A DNA stretch of 64,000 nt from Intrasporangiaceae bacterium URHB0013 (GCA_000620545.1 JIBA01000014.1:310001-374000), one strand, 5' to 3'. Positions 17,014 through 28,068 are shown, numbered from the stretch's first letter. Program-made: numbers and translations. The notes: generated by a model from the letters alone, not told the origin.

Positions 17014-18276
17014 GTGAGCGCCGACCACCCCGACGCGCCTGCGGCCCCCGCCAGCGGCACCGCACGCCTCCACCCCGACCACCGGGCCGATGCCATCCAC
17101 ACCCGGCACACGAACCACGCCGCACCCGGGGCGGCCGGCGACGACCATGCGCGATGGATCGCCATCACGCCGTCCAACGCTCGCCGCGTGGTCATCATCG
17201 TGCTGGTCGCGGTCGTCCTGCTCTCCGTGGCGACGTGGGCGTTCCACGCGATGGGCAGCTTCCTCTTCCTGCTGCTGCTCGCCTGGCTGCTGTCGATCGC
17301 GATGGAGCCCGTCGTGCTGTGGCTGAGCGGGCGCGGCATGAGGCGGGGCCTCGCCACCGGGCTGACGATGCTCGCCATGGTCCTGCTGTTCGCCGGGCTC
17401 GCCGAGCTCTTCGGCCAGGTCTTCGTCTCGCAGCTCTCCGAGCTGTGGTCGCAGCTGCCCGGCGCGATCACCTCGGCGATCGACCGGGTCAACTCCACCT
17501 TCGGGACGAAGTTCGACATCGAGCAGATCCAGCAGGCGCTGAGCCTGACGCCCGACAAGCTCGGCGAGCTGGCGGGCAAGTACGGCGGCGGCATCATCGG
17601 GGTCTTCGGCTCCGTCATCACCCTCATCTTCGACACGCTGACGATCCTCGTCTTCGCCTACTACTTCTCGGCCGACAGCCCGCGGCTGCGGCAGACCATC
17701 GGCTCGTGGCTGCCGCAGCGCTACCAGCGCGTCTTCATCACGATGTGGACCATCTCGGTGGAGAAGACCGGTGGCTACGTCGTCTCCAAGCTCGTCCTGG
17801 CCACGCTCTCCGCTGCCTTCCACGTCGCGTTCTTCTGGTTCATCGACGTCCCGTTCTGGCTACCCCTCGGCATCTTCGCCGGCATCGTCGGCCAGTTCAT
17901 CCCGACGATCGGCACGTACATCGGCGTCGTGCTGCCGGCGCTCTTCGCCCTCCTCGACAAGCCGATCAACGCCGTGTGGATCGCGGTCTTCGCGACGATC
18001 TACCAGCAGCTCGAGAACTACGTCTTCACCCCGCGCATCAGCCGCCGCACCATGGACGTGCATCCGGCCGTCGCGCTCGGCTCCGTCATCGCCGGCGCCG
18101 CTCTCTTCGGCCCGATCGGCGCACTCATCGGCATCCCCATCGCGGCTGTCGCGCTCGCCATCATCGACACCTTCAGCAAGCGCCATGAACTCGTGCCGGA
18201 GCTCGCTGAGCTCGAGCCCGCTGACAACGTCGAGGCGGACGGCGAGGACGACACGGACTCCGCGCACCGGTCCTGA
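17014..18276 (+). CDS. AI-2E (PerM) family membrane transporter
   Basis: 420-aa membrane protein with about 8 predicted membrane segments and the conserved family features: an N-terminal pair of helices, a soluble amphipathic region (LSELWSQLPGAITSAIDRVN), and C-terminal segments with PFWLPLGIFAGIVGQFIPTIG and EPRIS-like FTPRISRRTMDVHP. Some family members export autoinducer-2 or act as Na+/H+ antiporters; the role here is unknown. The first 50 residues and last 30 are disordered and acidic. Leaderless GTG start with TAGGCT at -12. Confidence 0.85.
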   Translation: MSADHPDAPAAPASGTARLHPDHRADAIHTRHTNHAAPGAAGDDHARWIAITPSNARRVVIIVLVAVVLLSVATWAFHAMGSFLFLLLLAWLLSIAMEPVVLWLSGRGMRRGLATGLTMLAMVLLFAGLAELFGQVFVSQLSELWSQLPGAITSAIDRVNSTFGTKFDIEQIQQALSLTPDKLGELAGKYGGGIIGVFGSVITLIFDTLTILVFAYYFSADSPRLRQTIGSWLPQRYQRVFITMWTISVEKTGGYVVSKLVLATLSAAFHVAFFWFIDVPFWLPLGIFAGIVGQFIPTIGTYIGVVLPALFALLDKPINAVWIAVFATIYQQLENYVFTPRISRRTMDVHPAVALGSVIAGAALFGPIGALIGIPIAAVALAIIDTFSKRHELVPELAELEPADNVEADGEDDTDSAHRS

Positions 18277-18310
18277 CCAGCGCGGCGCAAATCCCCGATC
18301 ATCTGCCGCC

Positions 18311-18370
18311 GTATGCGACTGGGCGGGCACCCGTCGGATCTCTCCGGTCGGTGCCCGCCCAGCGGCATAC
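18311..18370. terminator. Bidirectional terminator framed by GTATGC/GCATAC
   Basis: TGGGCGGGCACC (18320-18331) pairs perfectly with GGTGCCCGCCCA (18350-18361), and outer GTATGC (18311) pairs with GCATAC (ending 18370). It lies between the convergent AI-2E gene and serA and would serve both. The outer arms are copies of the over-represented GGCATAC word. Confidence 0.82.
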
Positions 18371-18397
18371 GTGCGTGGCGCCTGTGCGCCCGGCGGC

Positions 18398-19981
18398 TCA
18401 GTCCTGCAGGTTGACGACCGAGAAGGTCTTGGCCTCGACGACCTCGGACAGCTCGGCCGCGAGCGCGGCGGGTACGGCGCTGTCGACATTGAGCACCCCG
18501 ATGGCCCGGTCGTCCTGGCGCGAGACCTGCATGCCACCGATGTTGATGCCGGCGTCACCGAGGATGCGGCCGACGGCGCCGATGACACCCGGACGGTCGG
18601 AGTACTCGAAGACGAGCATGTGGTCCGAGAGCGGGACCTCGAGGTCGTAACCGCCCACGCCGACGAGCTTCTCGACCATCTTCGGGCCGGTCAGCGTGCC
18701 CGAGACCGAGACGACGGTGCCGTCGGCGAGGGTGCCGCGCAGGATCGTGACGTTGCGGAAGTCGCCCGAGTCGGGGTCGGTGACGAGGCGCACGACACAG
18801 CCGCGCTGCTCGGCGAGGACCGGCGCGTTGACGTACGTCACGGCGTCCTCGACGACGTCGGTGAACAGGCCCTTGAGGGCGACGAGCTTCCACACGTTGA
18901 CGTCGTGGGCCGTGATCTCGCCGCGGACGTCGACGTCGAGCTGGGCCGGCACGCTGCCGGCCACCGCGGTGAAGATGCGACCGAGCTTCTCGACCAGCGG
19001 GATGCCTGGCCGGACCTCCTCGGCGATGAAGCCACTGCTGACGTTGACGGCGTCGGGTACGAGCTCGCCGCCGAGAGCCAGGCGCACGGACCGCGCGACG
19101 GCGATGCCGGCCTTCTCCTGGGCCTCGTCCGTCGAGGCCCCGAGGTGCGGGGTGACGACGACGGACTCGTGCTCGAAGAGCGGCGACTCGGTGGTCGGCT
19201 CAGAGGCGAAGACGTCGATACCGGCGCCGGCCACCCGACCCTCGGCGATGGCACGCGCGAGGGCGGCCTCGTCGACGATGCCACCGCGGGCGGCGTTGAT
19301 GATGCGCACCGACGGCTTGACCTTCGAGAGCGCCTCGTCACCGATGAGGCCGAGCGTCTCGGGAGTCTTCGGAAGGTGGATGGTGATGAAGTCGGACTGG
19401 GCGAGCAGCTCGTCGAGACCGACGAGCTGGGCACCGAGCTGGCCGGCCTTGGCGGGCGAGGCGTAGGGGTCGTACGCGACGATCTTCATGCCGAAGCCCT
19501 TGAGGCGCTCGGCGACGAGTGCGCCGATGCGCCCGAGACCGACGACGCCGACGGTCTTGTCGAGCAGCTCCACGCCGGAGTACTTGCTGCGCTTCCACGC
19601 GCCGCCCTTGAGGGCCTGGTTGGCCGGGGCGATGTTGCGAGCGGTCGCGAGGAGCAGACCCACGGCCAGCTCGGCCGCGGACGTGATGTTGGAGGTGGGC
19701 GCGTTGACGACCATGACGCCCGCCTGCGTGGCCGACTGGACGTCGACGTTGTCGAGGCCGACACCGGCGCGCGCGATGACCTTGAGCTGCTTCGCGGCAG
19801 CGATCGCCTCGGCGTCCATCTTGGTGGCCGAGCGGATGAGCACCGCGTCGACGTCCGCGAGTGCCGGGAGCAGCTCGTCGCGGTTGGCACCATCGGCCGA
19901 TCGGACCTCGAAGTCGGGGCCCAGCGCCTCGATCGTGGCGGGCGACAGCTCTTCGGCGATGAGGACAACGGGCTTGCTCAC
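18398..19981 (-). CDS. serA: D-3-phosphoglycerate dehydrogenase
   Basis: 527-aa first enzyme of serine synthesis. The NAD-binding motif is VGLGRIG, the catalytic Arg is in NAARGG, Glu in ASEP, and His in TPHLGAST. An intervening domain is followed by a C-terminal ACT domain (VFEYSDRPGVIGAVGRILGDAGINI), the long actinobacterial form under serine feedback. A GTG start at 19981 is chosen because the conserved sequence begins there; GGAAGGG lies upstream and the further-open frame is proline-rich. Confidence 0.95.
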   Translation of the reverse strand: MSKPVVLIAEELSPATIEALGPDFEVRSADGANRDELLPALADVDAVLIRSATKMDAEAIAAAKQLKVIARAGVGLDNVDVQSATQAGVMVVNAPTSNITSAAELAVGLLLATARNIAPANQALKGGAWKRSKYSGVELLDKTVGVVGLGRIGALVAERLKGFGMKIVAYDPYASPAKAGQLGAQLVGLDELLAQSDFITIHLPKTPETLGLIGDEALSKVKPSVRIINAARGGIVDEAALARAIAEGRVAGAGIDVFASEPTTESPLFEHESVVVTPHLGASTDEAQEKAGIAVARSVRLALGGELVPDAVNVSSGFIAEEVRPGIPLVEKLGRIFTAVAGSVPAQLDVDVRGEITAHDVNVWKLVALKGLFTDVVEDAVTYVNAPVLAEQRGCVVRLVTDPDSGDFRNVTILRGTLADGTVVSVSGTLTGPKMVEKLVGVGGYDLEVPLSDHMLVFEYSDRPGVIGAVGRILGDAGINIGGMQVSRQDDRAIGVLNVDSAVPAALAAELSEVVEAKTFSVVNLQD

Positions 19982-20293
19982 AGGGGGGTCCCTTCCGGAC
20001 GGGCGGGGCCGCACGCACGTCGGGGGCGCGGGCGTCGGAGGCACCGCGGTGTGCCGTCGGCGAGTCTAGGCGCTCGACGTCCGAGAATCACGACAGGTAA
20101 CCAACATGTGAACAGCGCCACTGCGCGTGGTGGACGTATCAGGGGATGGGACACGGATCCCGTATGCCGGACGACGTGATGGGTGATCCCCGTAGCTGGG
20201 GCCGGGCCATCGCCGCCACCACGCGCGGGCTGACCCACTGATCCCACCGTCCGAGGCGTTGCGCGGCCACGACCTGCACGTCAGGGTGGGGTC
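19982..20293. other. Intergenic region upstream of serA
   Basis: 312-base region between two divergently transcribed genes. A TAGACT -10 candidate for serA lies at 20063-20068 on the minus strand, giving an 80-base untranslated leader, and one GTATGCC word is at 20162. I see no riboswitch, leader peptide or ORF that I can support. Confidence 0.45.
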
Positions 20294-21058
20294 ATGCGCA
20301 TCGTGGTGGCTGGTGGCGCCGGGGACCTCGGGTCGCGCGTCGTCCGAGAGGTGACGGCGCGCGGGCACCAGGTGGTGCCTGCGAGCCGGCGGACCGGTGT
20401 GGACCTCACGACCGGCGAGGGACTTGCCGACGCCGTCGCAGGCGCAGACGTCGTCGTCAACTGCGCCGATGACACGTCACGCGGTGACGACGTCACGGTC
20501 TACGGGACGCGACGACTGGCCGACGCGGCCGCCGACAGCGGGGTGCACCTCGTCCACGTCTCGATCGTCGGCATCGACGACCACCCCATGACGTACTACC
20601 GCCGCAAGCTGCGCGCAGAGCAGGGCATCCAGGCGACCGGAGGGCCGGCCACCGTCCTGCGCTCCACCCAGTTCCATTCCCTTGCAGCGTTCTTCGCCCG
20701 AACCATTACGAAGGGGCCGCTCACCGTCACGATCGGCGACATGGCCTTCCAGCCCGTCGACACCGACTTCGTCGCCGCGCGCCTGGCCGACCTCGCGCTC
20801 GGAGCGCGCCCGACGGCATACGCCCGGGCGACGGACGTCGCAGGACCCGACGTGCTGACCGTGGGCGAGCTCGCGACCCTCCTGCGCGCGCACCGTGGCG
20901 CATCCGCCCCGCGGGTCGTGCGCTTCCCAGCCGTCGGCGGCGTCATGCGCGCGTTCGCTGAACGGCGCACCGTTCCCTCCCCCGGTGACGCGCAGACCGG
21001 CGGTCTTCCGTTCGTTGCCTGGCTCGCCACGCAACCGGAACGTCTCACCGGTCGCTGA
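20294..21058 (+). CDS. NAD(P)-binding atypical SDR (NmrA/epimerase-like)
   Basis: 254-aa Rossmann protein. The N-terminal VVAGGAGDLGSRVV nucleotide motif (residues 4-17) is characteristic of extended or atypical SDRs. The active-site YxxxK is partly kept as YYRRK. It is probably an NAD(P)H-dependent reductase or sensor; no substrate can be named. The ATG has GGGTGGGG upstream. It stands alone, ending at a strong hairpin shared with ilvC. Confidence 0.75.
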   Translation: MRIVVAGGAGDLGSRVVREVTARGHQVVPASRRTGVDLTTGEGLADAVAGADVVVNCADDTSRGDDVTVYGTRRLADAAADSGVHLVHVSIVGIDDHPMTYYRRKLRAEQGIQATGGPATVLRSTQFHSLAAFFARTITKGPLTVTIGDMAFQPVDTDFVAARLADLALGARPTAYARATDVAGPDVLTVGELATLLRAHRGASAPRVVRFPAVGGVMRAFAERRTVPSPGDAQTGGLPFVAWLATQPERLTGR

Positions 21059-21078
21059 GGGCGCGCGTCCACGGGGTC

Positions 21079-21109
21079 GGCCGGCGTCCCCACGAACGGG
21101 ACGCCGGCC
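21079..21109. terminator. Bidirectional terminator between SDR gene and ilvC
   Basis: GGCCGGCGTCCC and GGGACGCCGGCC form a perfect 12-bp stem with a 7-base loop in the convergent space. No T run on either side. Confidence 0.8.
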
Positions 21110-21123
21110 GTCGAGCCGTCGTC

Positions 21124-22757
<1,634 letters not shown>

Positions 22758-22759
22758 GC

Positions 22760-24628
22760 TCAGTCCTCCCGCTCCCAGACCGGCGCCTCGTGGCGCGCAG
22801 CCTGGATCATGTCGTTGCTGACGCCGGCGGGCACCATCGGCCAGACCATGGCATCGCGGTGGACGATGAAGTCGATGACGACCGGGCGGTCGTTGGTCTC
22901 GAGCGCCAGCTTGATGACGGCGTCGACCTCCTCGGGCGTCTCGGCGCGCAGGCCCAGGCAGCCGTACGCGTCGGCGAGCTTGACGAAGTCGGGCACGCGC
23001 TGGCTCATCGGCTGGAGGTCGGTGTTGGAGTAGCGCTGGTTGTAGAAGAGCGTCTGCCACTGGCGGACCATGCCGAGCGAGCTGTTGTTGATGATGGCGA
23101 CCTTGATCGGGATGTTGTTGATGACGCAGGTCGCGAGCTCCTGGTTCGTCATCTGGAAGCAACCGTCGCCATCGATCGCCCACACCGTGCGCTCGGGCTC
23201 GGCGACCTTGGCACCCATGGCTGCCGGGACAGAGAAGCCCATCGTGCCGAGGCCACCGGAGTTGATCCAGGCGTTCGGGCGTTCGTACTGGACGAACTGC
23301 GCAGCCCACATCTGGTGCTGGCCGACGCCGGCGACGTAGGTCGCCTCGGGACCGGTGAGCGCACCGATCCGCTCGATGACGTACTGGGGCGCGAGGGTTC
23401 CGTCCTCGCTGTCGGTCCAGCCCAGCGGGAAGGTCCGCTTCCAGTCGGCGACCCGCTCACGCCAGGCGTCGTAGTCCCAGCCCTTCGCGCCGGCGTCGGC
23501 CGTGGCGCGGTCGAGCGTCACCTGGTCGATGAGGTCCCTGATGACCTCGCCCACGTCCCCGACGATCGGCACGTCGGCGATACGGTTCTTGGAGATCTCG
23601 GCCGGGTCGATGTCGGCGTGGATCACCTTGGCGAGCGGGGCGAACGACGACAGCTGGCCGGTGACGCGGTCGTCGAACCGGGCCCCGAGCGCGATGATGA
23701 GGTCCGCCTTCTGCAGGCCGGTGACGGCGGCGACCGTGCCGTGCATGCCGGGCATGCCGAGGTTGAGCGGCTCGCTGTCGGGGACGGTGCCACGAGCCAT
23801 CAGGGTCGTGACGACCGGGATCCCGGTCAACTCGACGAGGCGGCGCAGCGCCTCGCTCGCCCTGGCCCGCACGACGCCACCGCCGACGTAGAAGATCGGC
23901 TGGCTGGCCGCGGCCATGAGGCGGGAGGCCTCACGGATCTGCTTGCCGTGGGGGCGCAGGACGGGTCGGTAGCCGGGTAGGTCGATCCGCGGCGGCCAGC
24001 TGAACGTCGTCTTCGCCTGGAGCGCGTCCTTGCTGATGTCGACGAGGACCGGACCGGGGCGGCCGGTGCTCGCGACGTGGAACGCCTCGGCGATGGCCTG
24101 CGGGATCTTCGCCGGATCCGTCACGAGGTAGTTGTGCTTCGTGATCGGCATCGTGATGCCGCGGATGTCGGCCTCCTGGAAGGCGTCCGTGCCGATGGCG
24201 GCACTCGCCACCTGACCGGTGATCGCGACGACCGGGACCGAGTCCATGTGGGCGTCGGCGAGCGGGGTCACGAGGTTGGTCGCGCCGGGGCCCGAGGTCG
24301 CCATGCACACCCCGACCTTTCCGGTGGCAGACGCGTAGCCCTCGGCCGCGTGACCGGCGCCCTGCTCGTGACGCACGAGGATGTGACGGACCTTCTTGGA
24401 GTCGAGCATCGGGTCGTACGCGGGAAGGATCGCGCCGCCGGGAATGCCGAAGACGGTGTCACAGCCGATGGCCTCGAGCGAGAGGACGAGCGCCTGCGCC
24501 CCGGTGACCTCCAGAACCGGCGCGGCGGGACCGACGGGCTCGCCGGACCGCGCCTCCGCCGCGGGTCGGGGACGGGCCCTGGAGGCCACGTCGGCGGGCG
24601 AGGGCGCCTGCTTCGTCGTGTCGCTCAC
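22760..24628 (-). CDS. ilvB: Acetolactate synthase large subunit
   Basis: 622-aa TPP/FAD enzyme making acetolactate or acetohydroxybutyrate. The N-terminal TPP domain has [16 protein letters not shown] and the catalytic Glu in [16 protein letters not shown]; the C-terminal TPP site is [29 protein letters not shown]. About 40 N-terminal residues are disordered. GTG start at 24628 with AAGGAAG upstream. Transcription runs through a leader peptide and attenuator. Confidence 0.96.
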   Translation of the reverse strand: MSDTTKQAPSPADVASRARPRPAAEARSGEPVGPAAPVLEVTGAQALVLSLEAIGCDTVFGIPGGAILPAYDPMLDSKKVRHILVRHEQGAGHAAEGYASATGKVGVCMATSGPGATNLVTPLADAHMDSVPVVAITGQVASAAIGTDAFQEADIRGITMPITKHNYLVTDPAKIPQAIAEAFHVASTGRPGPVLVDISKDALQAKTTFSWPPRIDLPGYRPVLRPHGKQIREASRLMAAASQPIFYVGGGVVRARASEALRRLVELTGIPVVTTLMARGTVPDSEPLNLGMPGMHGTVAAVTGLQKADLIIALGARFDDRVTGQLSSFAPLAKVIHADIDPAEISKNRIADVPIVGDVGEVIRDLIDQVTLDRATADAGAKGWDYDAWRERVADWKRTFPLGWTDSEDGTLAPQYVIERIGALTGPEATYVAGVGQHQMWAAQFVQYERPNAWINSGGLGTMGFSVPAAMGAKVAEPERTVWAIDGDGCFQMTNQELATCVINNIPIKVAIINNSSLGMVRQWQTLFYNQRYSNTDLQPMSQRVPDFVKLADAYGCLGLRAETPEEVDAVIKLALETNDRPVVIDFIVHRDAMVWPMVPAGVSNDMIQAARHEAPVWERED

Positions 24629-24687
24629 GATCTCTTCCTTGTCTCGAGCACTGCGGTGTCCTGCCGGTTCGGGCTGACTCCAGCCAC

Positions 24688-24723
24688 AAAAAAACCCTTC
24701 GGTCCCGCGGTGGGACGGAAGGG
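24688..24723 (-). terminator. Attenuator terminator of ilvBNC
   Basis: On the minus strand, CCCTTC/GAAGGG and GTCCC/GGGAC form a stem followed by seven T. It lies about 60 bases before the ilvB start and after the leader peptide, and is the clearest intrinsic terminator of the window. Confidence 0.9.
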
Positions 24724-24724
24724 A

Positions 24725-24755
24725 GCGCGCTGACCGTTCGAGCTGGTCGGCGCGC
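24725..24755 (-). promoter_or_regulatory. Hairpin at the ilvB leader stop
   Basis: GCGCGC/GCGCGC plus GACC/GGTC pair around an inner loop, starting at the stop codon of the leader peptide and ending one base before the terminator stem. Same placement as the hairpins of the cimA and leuB-region leaders. Confidence 0.7.
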
Positions 24756-24781
24756 TAGTGAAGTACGAGGAGTAGGGCCAC
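24755..24781 (-). CDS. Leader peptide of ilvBNC (Leu/Val-rich)
   Basis: 8-codon ORF GTG-Ala-Leu-Leu-Leu-Val-Leu-His; five of eight residues are Leu or Val. The -10 box CACGGT lies exactly 6 bases before the GTG, and an in-frame stop upstream rules out a longer peptide. Stalling on Leu/Val codons would sit directly on the downstream hairpin. Confidence 0.85.
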   Translation of the reverse strand: MALLLVLH

Positions 24782-24787
24782 GTGACA

Positions 24788-24816
24788 ACCGTGCTACCAA
24801 GCCCCAGCACTGTCAA
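24788..24816 (-). promoter_or_regulatory. Promoter of the ilvBNC leader
   Basis: TTGACA (24811-24816), a 17-base spacer, and CACGGT (24788-24793), read on the minus strand, followed after 6 bases by the leader-peptide GTG. A full consensus -35 with ideal spacing. Confidence 0.8.
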
Positions 24817-24904
24817 TCGGCCGTCTCGCCCGTCTCAACATGTGACCTCGTGGTCTCACCCATTGTCGCCCGCGGCGGGGTCCACACCGCGCCGCGAAAG
24901 TCGC

Positions 24905-24934
24905 TTGTCGTCCGTCTGAGCGGCTCGGGACACT
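24905..24934 (+). promoter_or_regulatory. Promoter of a leaderless acetyltransferase transcript
   Basis: TTGTCG, an 18-base spacer, GACACT, then 6 bases to the ATG at 24941. The same -10 word and spacing are seen before the BNR-propeller gene. Confidence 0.7.
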
Positions 24935-24940
24935 GACCGC

Positions 24941-25621
24941 ATGACGAGCACCGTGGCCGACCTGCTCCCCGCCCTCGCCCTGCGCATCACGTCAGGGCCG
25001 GTCGAGCTGCGCGGTCTGGGAGACGAGGACCTCGGCGCGCTGGCGGACCTCGCTGCCGCGGGGATCCACCCCGCCGACCGGATGCCGTTCTACCACCCGT
25101 GGACCGACACGGATCCGGAGACGCTGCGCGGCCGGATGGCGCAGTTCCACTGGCGGTGCCGCGCTGACTTCTCGCCGGAGGCCTGGGAGCTCAACCTCGG
25201 CGTGTGGCACGAGGACACGCTCGTCGGCACGCAGGGGATCTCGACGCGGGACTACCTCGTGACCCGCACCGGCGAGACGGGCTCGTGGCTGGGACTGGCC
25301 CACCAGGGCAAGGGCATCGGCACGCTCATGCGCCGCGCGATCTGCGCCTTCGCCTTCGACCACCTCGACGCCAAGGAGGTCACGTCGGGCGCGTTCACCG
25401 ACAACCCGGCCTCGCTGGCCGTGAGCCGCAAGGTCGGCTACCGACTCGGTGGACAGAAGCGGCTGCGCCGTCGCGAGGGCGAGCTGGCCGTCAACCAGCA
25501 GCTCGTCCTGTGCCCCGAGGACCTCGTCCGTGGGGACCACGACATCACCGTGGAGGGCCTGCCGGCCTTCCGTCGCTCGATCGGCCTCGATGCCGACACC
25601 GCCAAGGAGGAGACGCCGTGA
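24941..25621 (+). CDS. GNAT acetyltransferase (RimJ/RimL-like)
   Basis: 226-aa N-acetyltransferase. The acetyl-CoA loop is seen in SWLGLAHQGKGIGTLMRRAI at about residues 115-134, then NPASLAVSRKVGYRLGG. The substrate (amino group of a small molecule or protein N terminus) cannot be told. Apparently leaderless. Its stop overlaps the GTG of the next acetyltransferase (GTGA), forming a three-gene run with the SRPBCC gene. Confidence 0.85.
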   Translation: MTSTVADLLPALALRITSGPVELRGLGDEDLGALADLAAAGIHPADRMPFYHPWTDTDPETLRGRMAQFHWRCRADFSPEAWELNLGVWHEDTLVGTQGISTRDYLVTRTGETGSWLGLAHQGKGIGTLMRRAICAFAFDHLDAKEVTSGAFTDNPASLAVSRKVGYRLGGQKRLRRREGELAVNQQLVLCPEDLVRGDHDITVEGLPAFRRSIGLDADTAKEETP

Positions 25622-26652
25622 CCGCCGATCCCGCCACGGAACCCGCGACCGCGACCGGGTCGGGGACCGAGTCCGCGACCGAGTCCATCGACACGAGGTC
25701 GCCGCGCGGTCCGGTCCGGCTGGACCTGCCCGCAGGGGTGGGTCCGCTGACGACCCGTCCACTCGTCCGCGACGACGCCGCCGCAGTCACGTCGCTCATG
25801 GCGGCGTGCGAGCTGCAGGACGTGGGCGAGGTCCTCATCGAGGAGGCGGACATCGTCGGCGACTGGCAGCGCCCGGCGTTCGACCTGCCCACGCAGTCCG
25901 TCGGCGTCCTCGACGGTGACCGGCTCGTCGCCTACGCGGAGGTCTACAAGGGTCGCTGGGCCGACGCGGCGGTCGACCCGGCATACCGGGGCCGCGGCAT
26001 CGGGACGGCACTTTCCCGGTGGACGCGGGCGGTCGGCGCCAGGGACGGCGGGACTGTCGTGGGACAGCCGGTGCCCGGCGACTCCCCCGGCGAGCGGCTG
26101 CTCTCCGCCCTCGGCTACCGGACGTTGTGGACCTCGTGGGTCCTCGAGCTCCCCGCCGGGCGCGCCATCGAGCCGCAGCCCGTCCCAGAGGGCTACGCCA
26201 TCCGCGAGCCGCGGGACGAGGCAGACCACCGGGCGACCTGGACCGTCAACGAGGACGCGTTCCTCGAGTGGTCCGAACGCGAGCGGACGACGTTCGAGGA
26301 GTGGGCGGCGAACGTCACGAAGCGACCCGGCTACGAACCGTGGCAGCTGAGGCTCATGACCGACCCCACCGGCGAGGTCGTCGGCATGGCCTTCGTCGTC
26401 GTCTCGAGCGGTTGTGCGTACGTGGACAAGCTCGCGGTGCGGCGCGACCAGCGTGGGAAGGGGCTCGCCCGAGCGCTGCTCGTCGATGCCTTCGAGGTGG
26501 CGCGCGCGCACGGGGGCGACCGGTCCGAGCTCTCGACGGACTCCCGCACCGGTGCGCTCGGCCTCTATGAGAAGGTCGGGATGCAGGTCACGTCGGTGTG
26601 GCGCCACTGGGCGGCCGACGTGACGCCCGACCCGGTGGCCACGCAGACCTGA
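25618..26652 (+). CDS. Tandem-GNAT acetyltransferase (MshD-like architecture)
   Basis: 344-aa protein with two GNAT domains: a degenerate first copy with AAVDPAYRGRGIGTALSRW at about residues 119-137, and a second with YVDKLAVRRDQRGKGLARALL. The tandem layout recalls mycothiol synthase MshD, but that assignment needs more than layout. The first 25 residues are Ser/Thr/Glu-rich and disordered. GTG start at 25618 with AAGGAGGAG upstream, coupled to the previous gene. Confidence 0.8.
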   Translation: MTADPATEPATATGSGTESATESIDTRSPRGPVRLDLPAGVGPLTTRPLVRDDAAAVTSLMAACELQDVGEVLIEEADIVGDWQRPAFDLPTQSVGVLDGDRLVAYAEVYKGRWADAAVDPAYRGRGIGTALSRWTRAVGARDGGTVVGQPVPGDSPGERLLSALGYRTLWTSWVLELPAGRAIEPQPVPEGYAIREPRDEADHRATWTVNEDAFLEWSERERTTFEEWAANVTKRPGYEPWQLRLMTDPTGEVVGMAFVVVSSGCAYVDKLAVRRDQRGKGLARALLVDAFEVARAHGGDRSELSTDSRTGALGLYEKVGMQVTSVWRHWAADVTPDPVATQT

Positions 26653-26658
26653 GGAGAT

Positions 26659-27135
26659 GTGGTGGAGCAGCACACCAGCATCGACATCGACGCCTCGGCC
26701 GCTCACGCCTGGACCGTGCTGCGCGACGTCGAGCGCTGGCCCGAGTGGACGGCGTCGATGCGCTCGGTGACGCTGCTTGACGGCGAGCTGCGGGTCGGGG
26801 CGCGGGCCCGCATCGACCAGCCCCGCATCCCGACGACGGTCTGGACCGTCACCGGCCTGACCGAGGGCCACGACTTCACGTGGGAGGCCAGCGGTCCGGG
26901 CACGTTGACGACGGGCCGGCACACCGTCGCGGGCACGGGTCCGGGCACCTGCCGGGCCACGCTCTCGATCACCCAGTCGGGCTGGCTCGGCGCGCTCGTC
27001 GGCCGCGGCTACCGGTCGCTCACCGACCGCTACCTCGCCATGGAGGCCGCTGGGCTCAGGACGCGGGCCGAGGCCGGCGCCCAGCGCACGCCGGGCACGC
27101 CAGGCACGCCAAGCGATCCGGGCACGCCGGGCTAG
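26659..27135 (+). CDS. SRPBCC-family (polyketide cyclase/START-like) protein
   Basis: 158-aa protein with the START-like helix-grip fold. It begins with the family pattern IDIDASAAHAWTVLRDVERWPEW, and a C-terminal amphipathic helix closes the pocket; such proteins bind hydrophobic ligands. The tail is a Gly-Thr-Pro low-complexity repeat. GTG start with GAGGAG upstream, 6 bases after the tandem GNAT. Its TAG stop shares the CTAG palindrome with the stop of the convergent PhyH gene. Confidence 0.8.
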   Translation: MVEQHTSIDIDASAAHAWTVLRDVERWPEWTASMRSVTLLDGELRVGARARIDQPRIPTTVWTVTGLTEGHDFTWEASGPGTLTTGRHTVAGTGPGTCRATLSITQSGWLGALVGRGYRSLTDRYLAMEAAGLRTRAEAGAQRTPGTPGTPSDPGTPG

Positions 27136-27986
27136 CGCCCTGACCCGGCCGAGGGTGCAGTTGCCGGTGCACCACCCAGCGCCGGGTTGGCCGGCGACGC
27201 GGCGAGGTCGCCGGCCGAGAGACCGGGCAGCCACGAGGCGAGGTCGTTCGCCTGGGCCGAGTTGGCCGGCTCGAGCACCGACAGCCCGTCGGCGAACCAG
27301 ATGACCGTCATGACCTCGCGCATCTGCGCCGAGGAGTTGCCGAGCGCCTTGTGCACGGTCCAGCCCGAGTGGAAGGACGCGTCACCTGCACGCATCGCCA
27401 CCGGCTCGTCGACGAGGAGACCGCGGCCGGCGACCAGTCGGTCGAAGTGCTCCTCCGACGCGTCCGAGATGCCGATGTCGCTGAGCGGCCCGTCGACGTG
27501 GCTGCCGGTGGCGAAGGCGAGCCCGCCGTGGGCCGGCGTGATGTCGACGAGCGGCATCCACATGGTCAGACACTGCGAGCCGTCGAGCGGCCAGTACATC
27601 GCGTCCTGGTGCCACGGCGTGTAGCCGCCGCCGGGCTCCTTGAAGAGCGCCTGGTCGTGGTAGAGCCGAACCCGGGGGACGCCGAGGAGACGCGCGGCCA
27701 CGTCTGCGAAGCGGGACGCCATGACGAAGCGCGCCACGGCCTCGTCGTGCCGCCACAGGTTCATCACCTGCAGGAAGGCCATGCCGTAGCTGTCACGCTC
27801 GGCCAGCGGCCGCGTCTCGGTGCTGAGACGCTCCACGGTCGCGGCCACTGGTTCTCGGTACGCGGCGGCCTCCTCCTGCGTCGCCAGCTGGGCGAGGCGC
27901 ACATGGCCGTTCGCGCGGTAGGCAGCGACGTCGGCGTCGCTGACGGGGTATGCCGTGGTGAGCGCGGGTAGCAGGTCCGTGGGCAT
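27132..27986 (-). CDS. Phytanoyl-CoA dioxygenase (PhyH) family oxygenase
   Basis: 284-aa Fe(II)/2-oxoglutarate oxygenase. The HxD pair of the metal triad is in TPWHQDAMYWPLDG (about residues 135-148), and the distal His plus 2-oxoglutarate Arg are near the FHSGWTVHKALGNSS region. It hydroxylates an unknown small substrate. ATG at 27986 with GGAGGA upstream. Divergent from an AraC-type regulator with a perfect palindrome between them, so the pair probably forms a small inducible catabolic or tailoring unit. C terminus is Ala/Pro-rich. Confidence 0.85.
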   Translation of the reverse strand: MPTDLLPALTTAYPVSDADVAAYRANGHVRLAQLATQEEAAAYREPVAATVERLSTETRPLAERDSYGMAFLQVMNLWRHDEAVARFVMASRFADVAARLLGVPRVRLYHDQALFKEPGGGYTPWHQDAMYWPLDGSQCLTMWMPLVDITPAHGGLAFATGSHVDGPLSDIGISDASEEHFDRLVAGRGLLVDEPVAMRAGDASFHSGWTVHKALGNSSAQMREVMTVIWFADGLSVLEPANSAQANDLASWLPGLSAGDLAASPANPALGGAPATAPSAGSGR

Positions 27987-28054
27987 GTGGTGGCTCGTCC
28001 TCCGTCGATCATGAACGTCCCGAGTGGCCGTCACCCCGGACAGCACACCAGTAC

Positions 28055-28068
28055 GTCGCACCTGCGAC
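28055..28068. promoter_or_regulatory. Palindrome between PhyH and AraC genes
   Basis: GTCGCA-CC-TGCGAC, a perfect inverted repeat in the 127-base divergent region. A candidate operator for either gene; AraC proteins more often use direct repeats. Confidence 0.5.
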
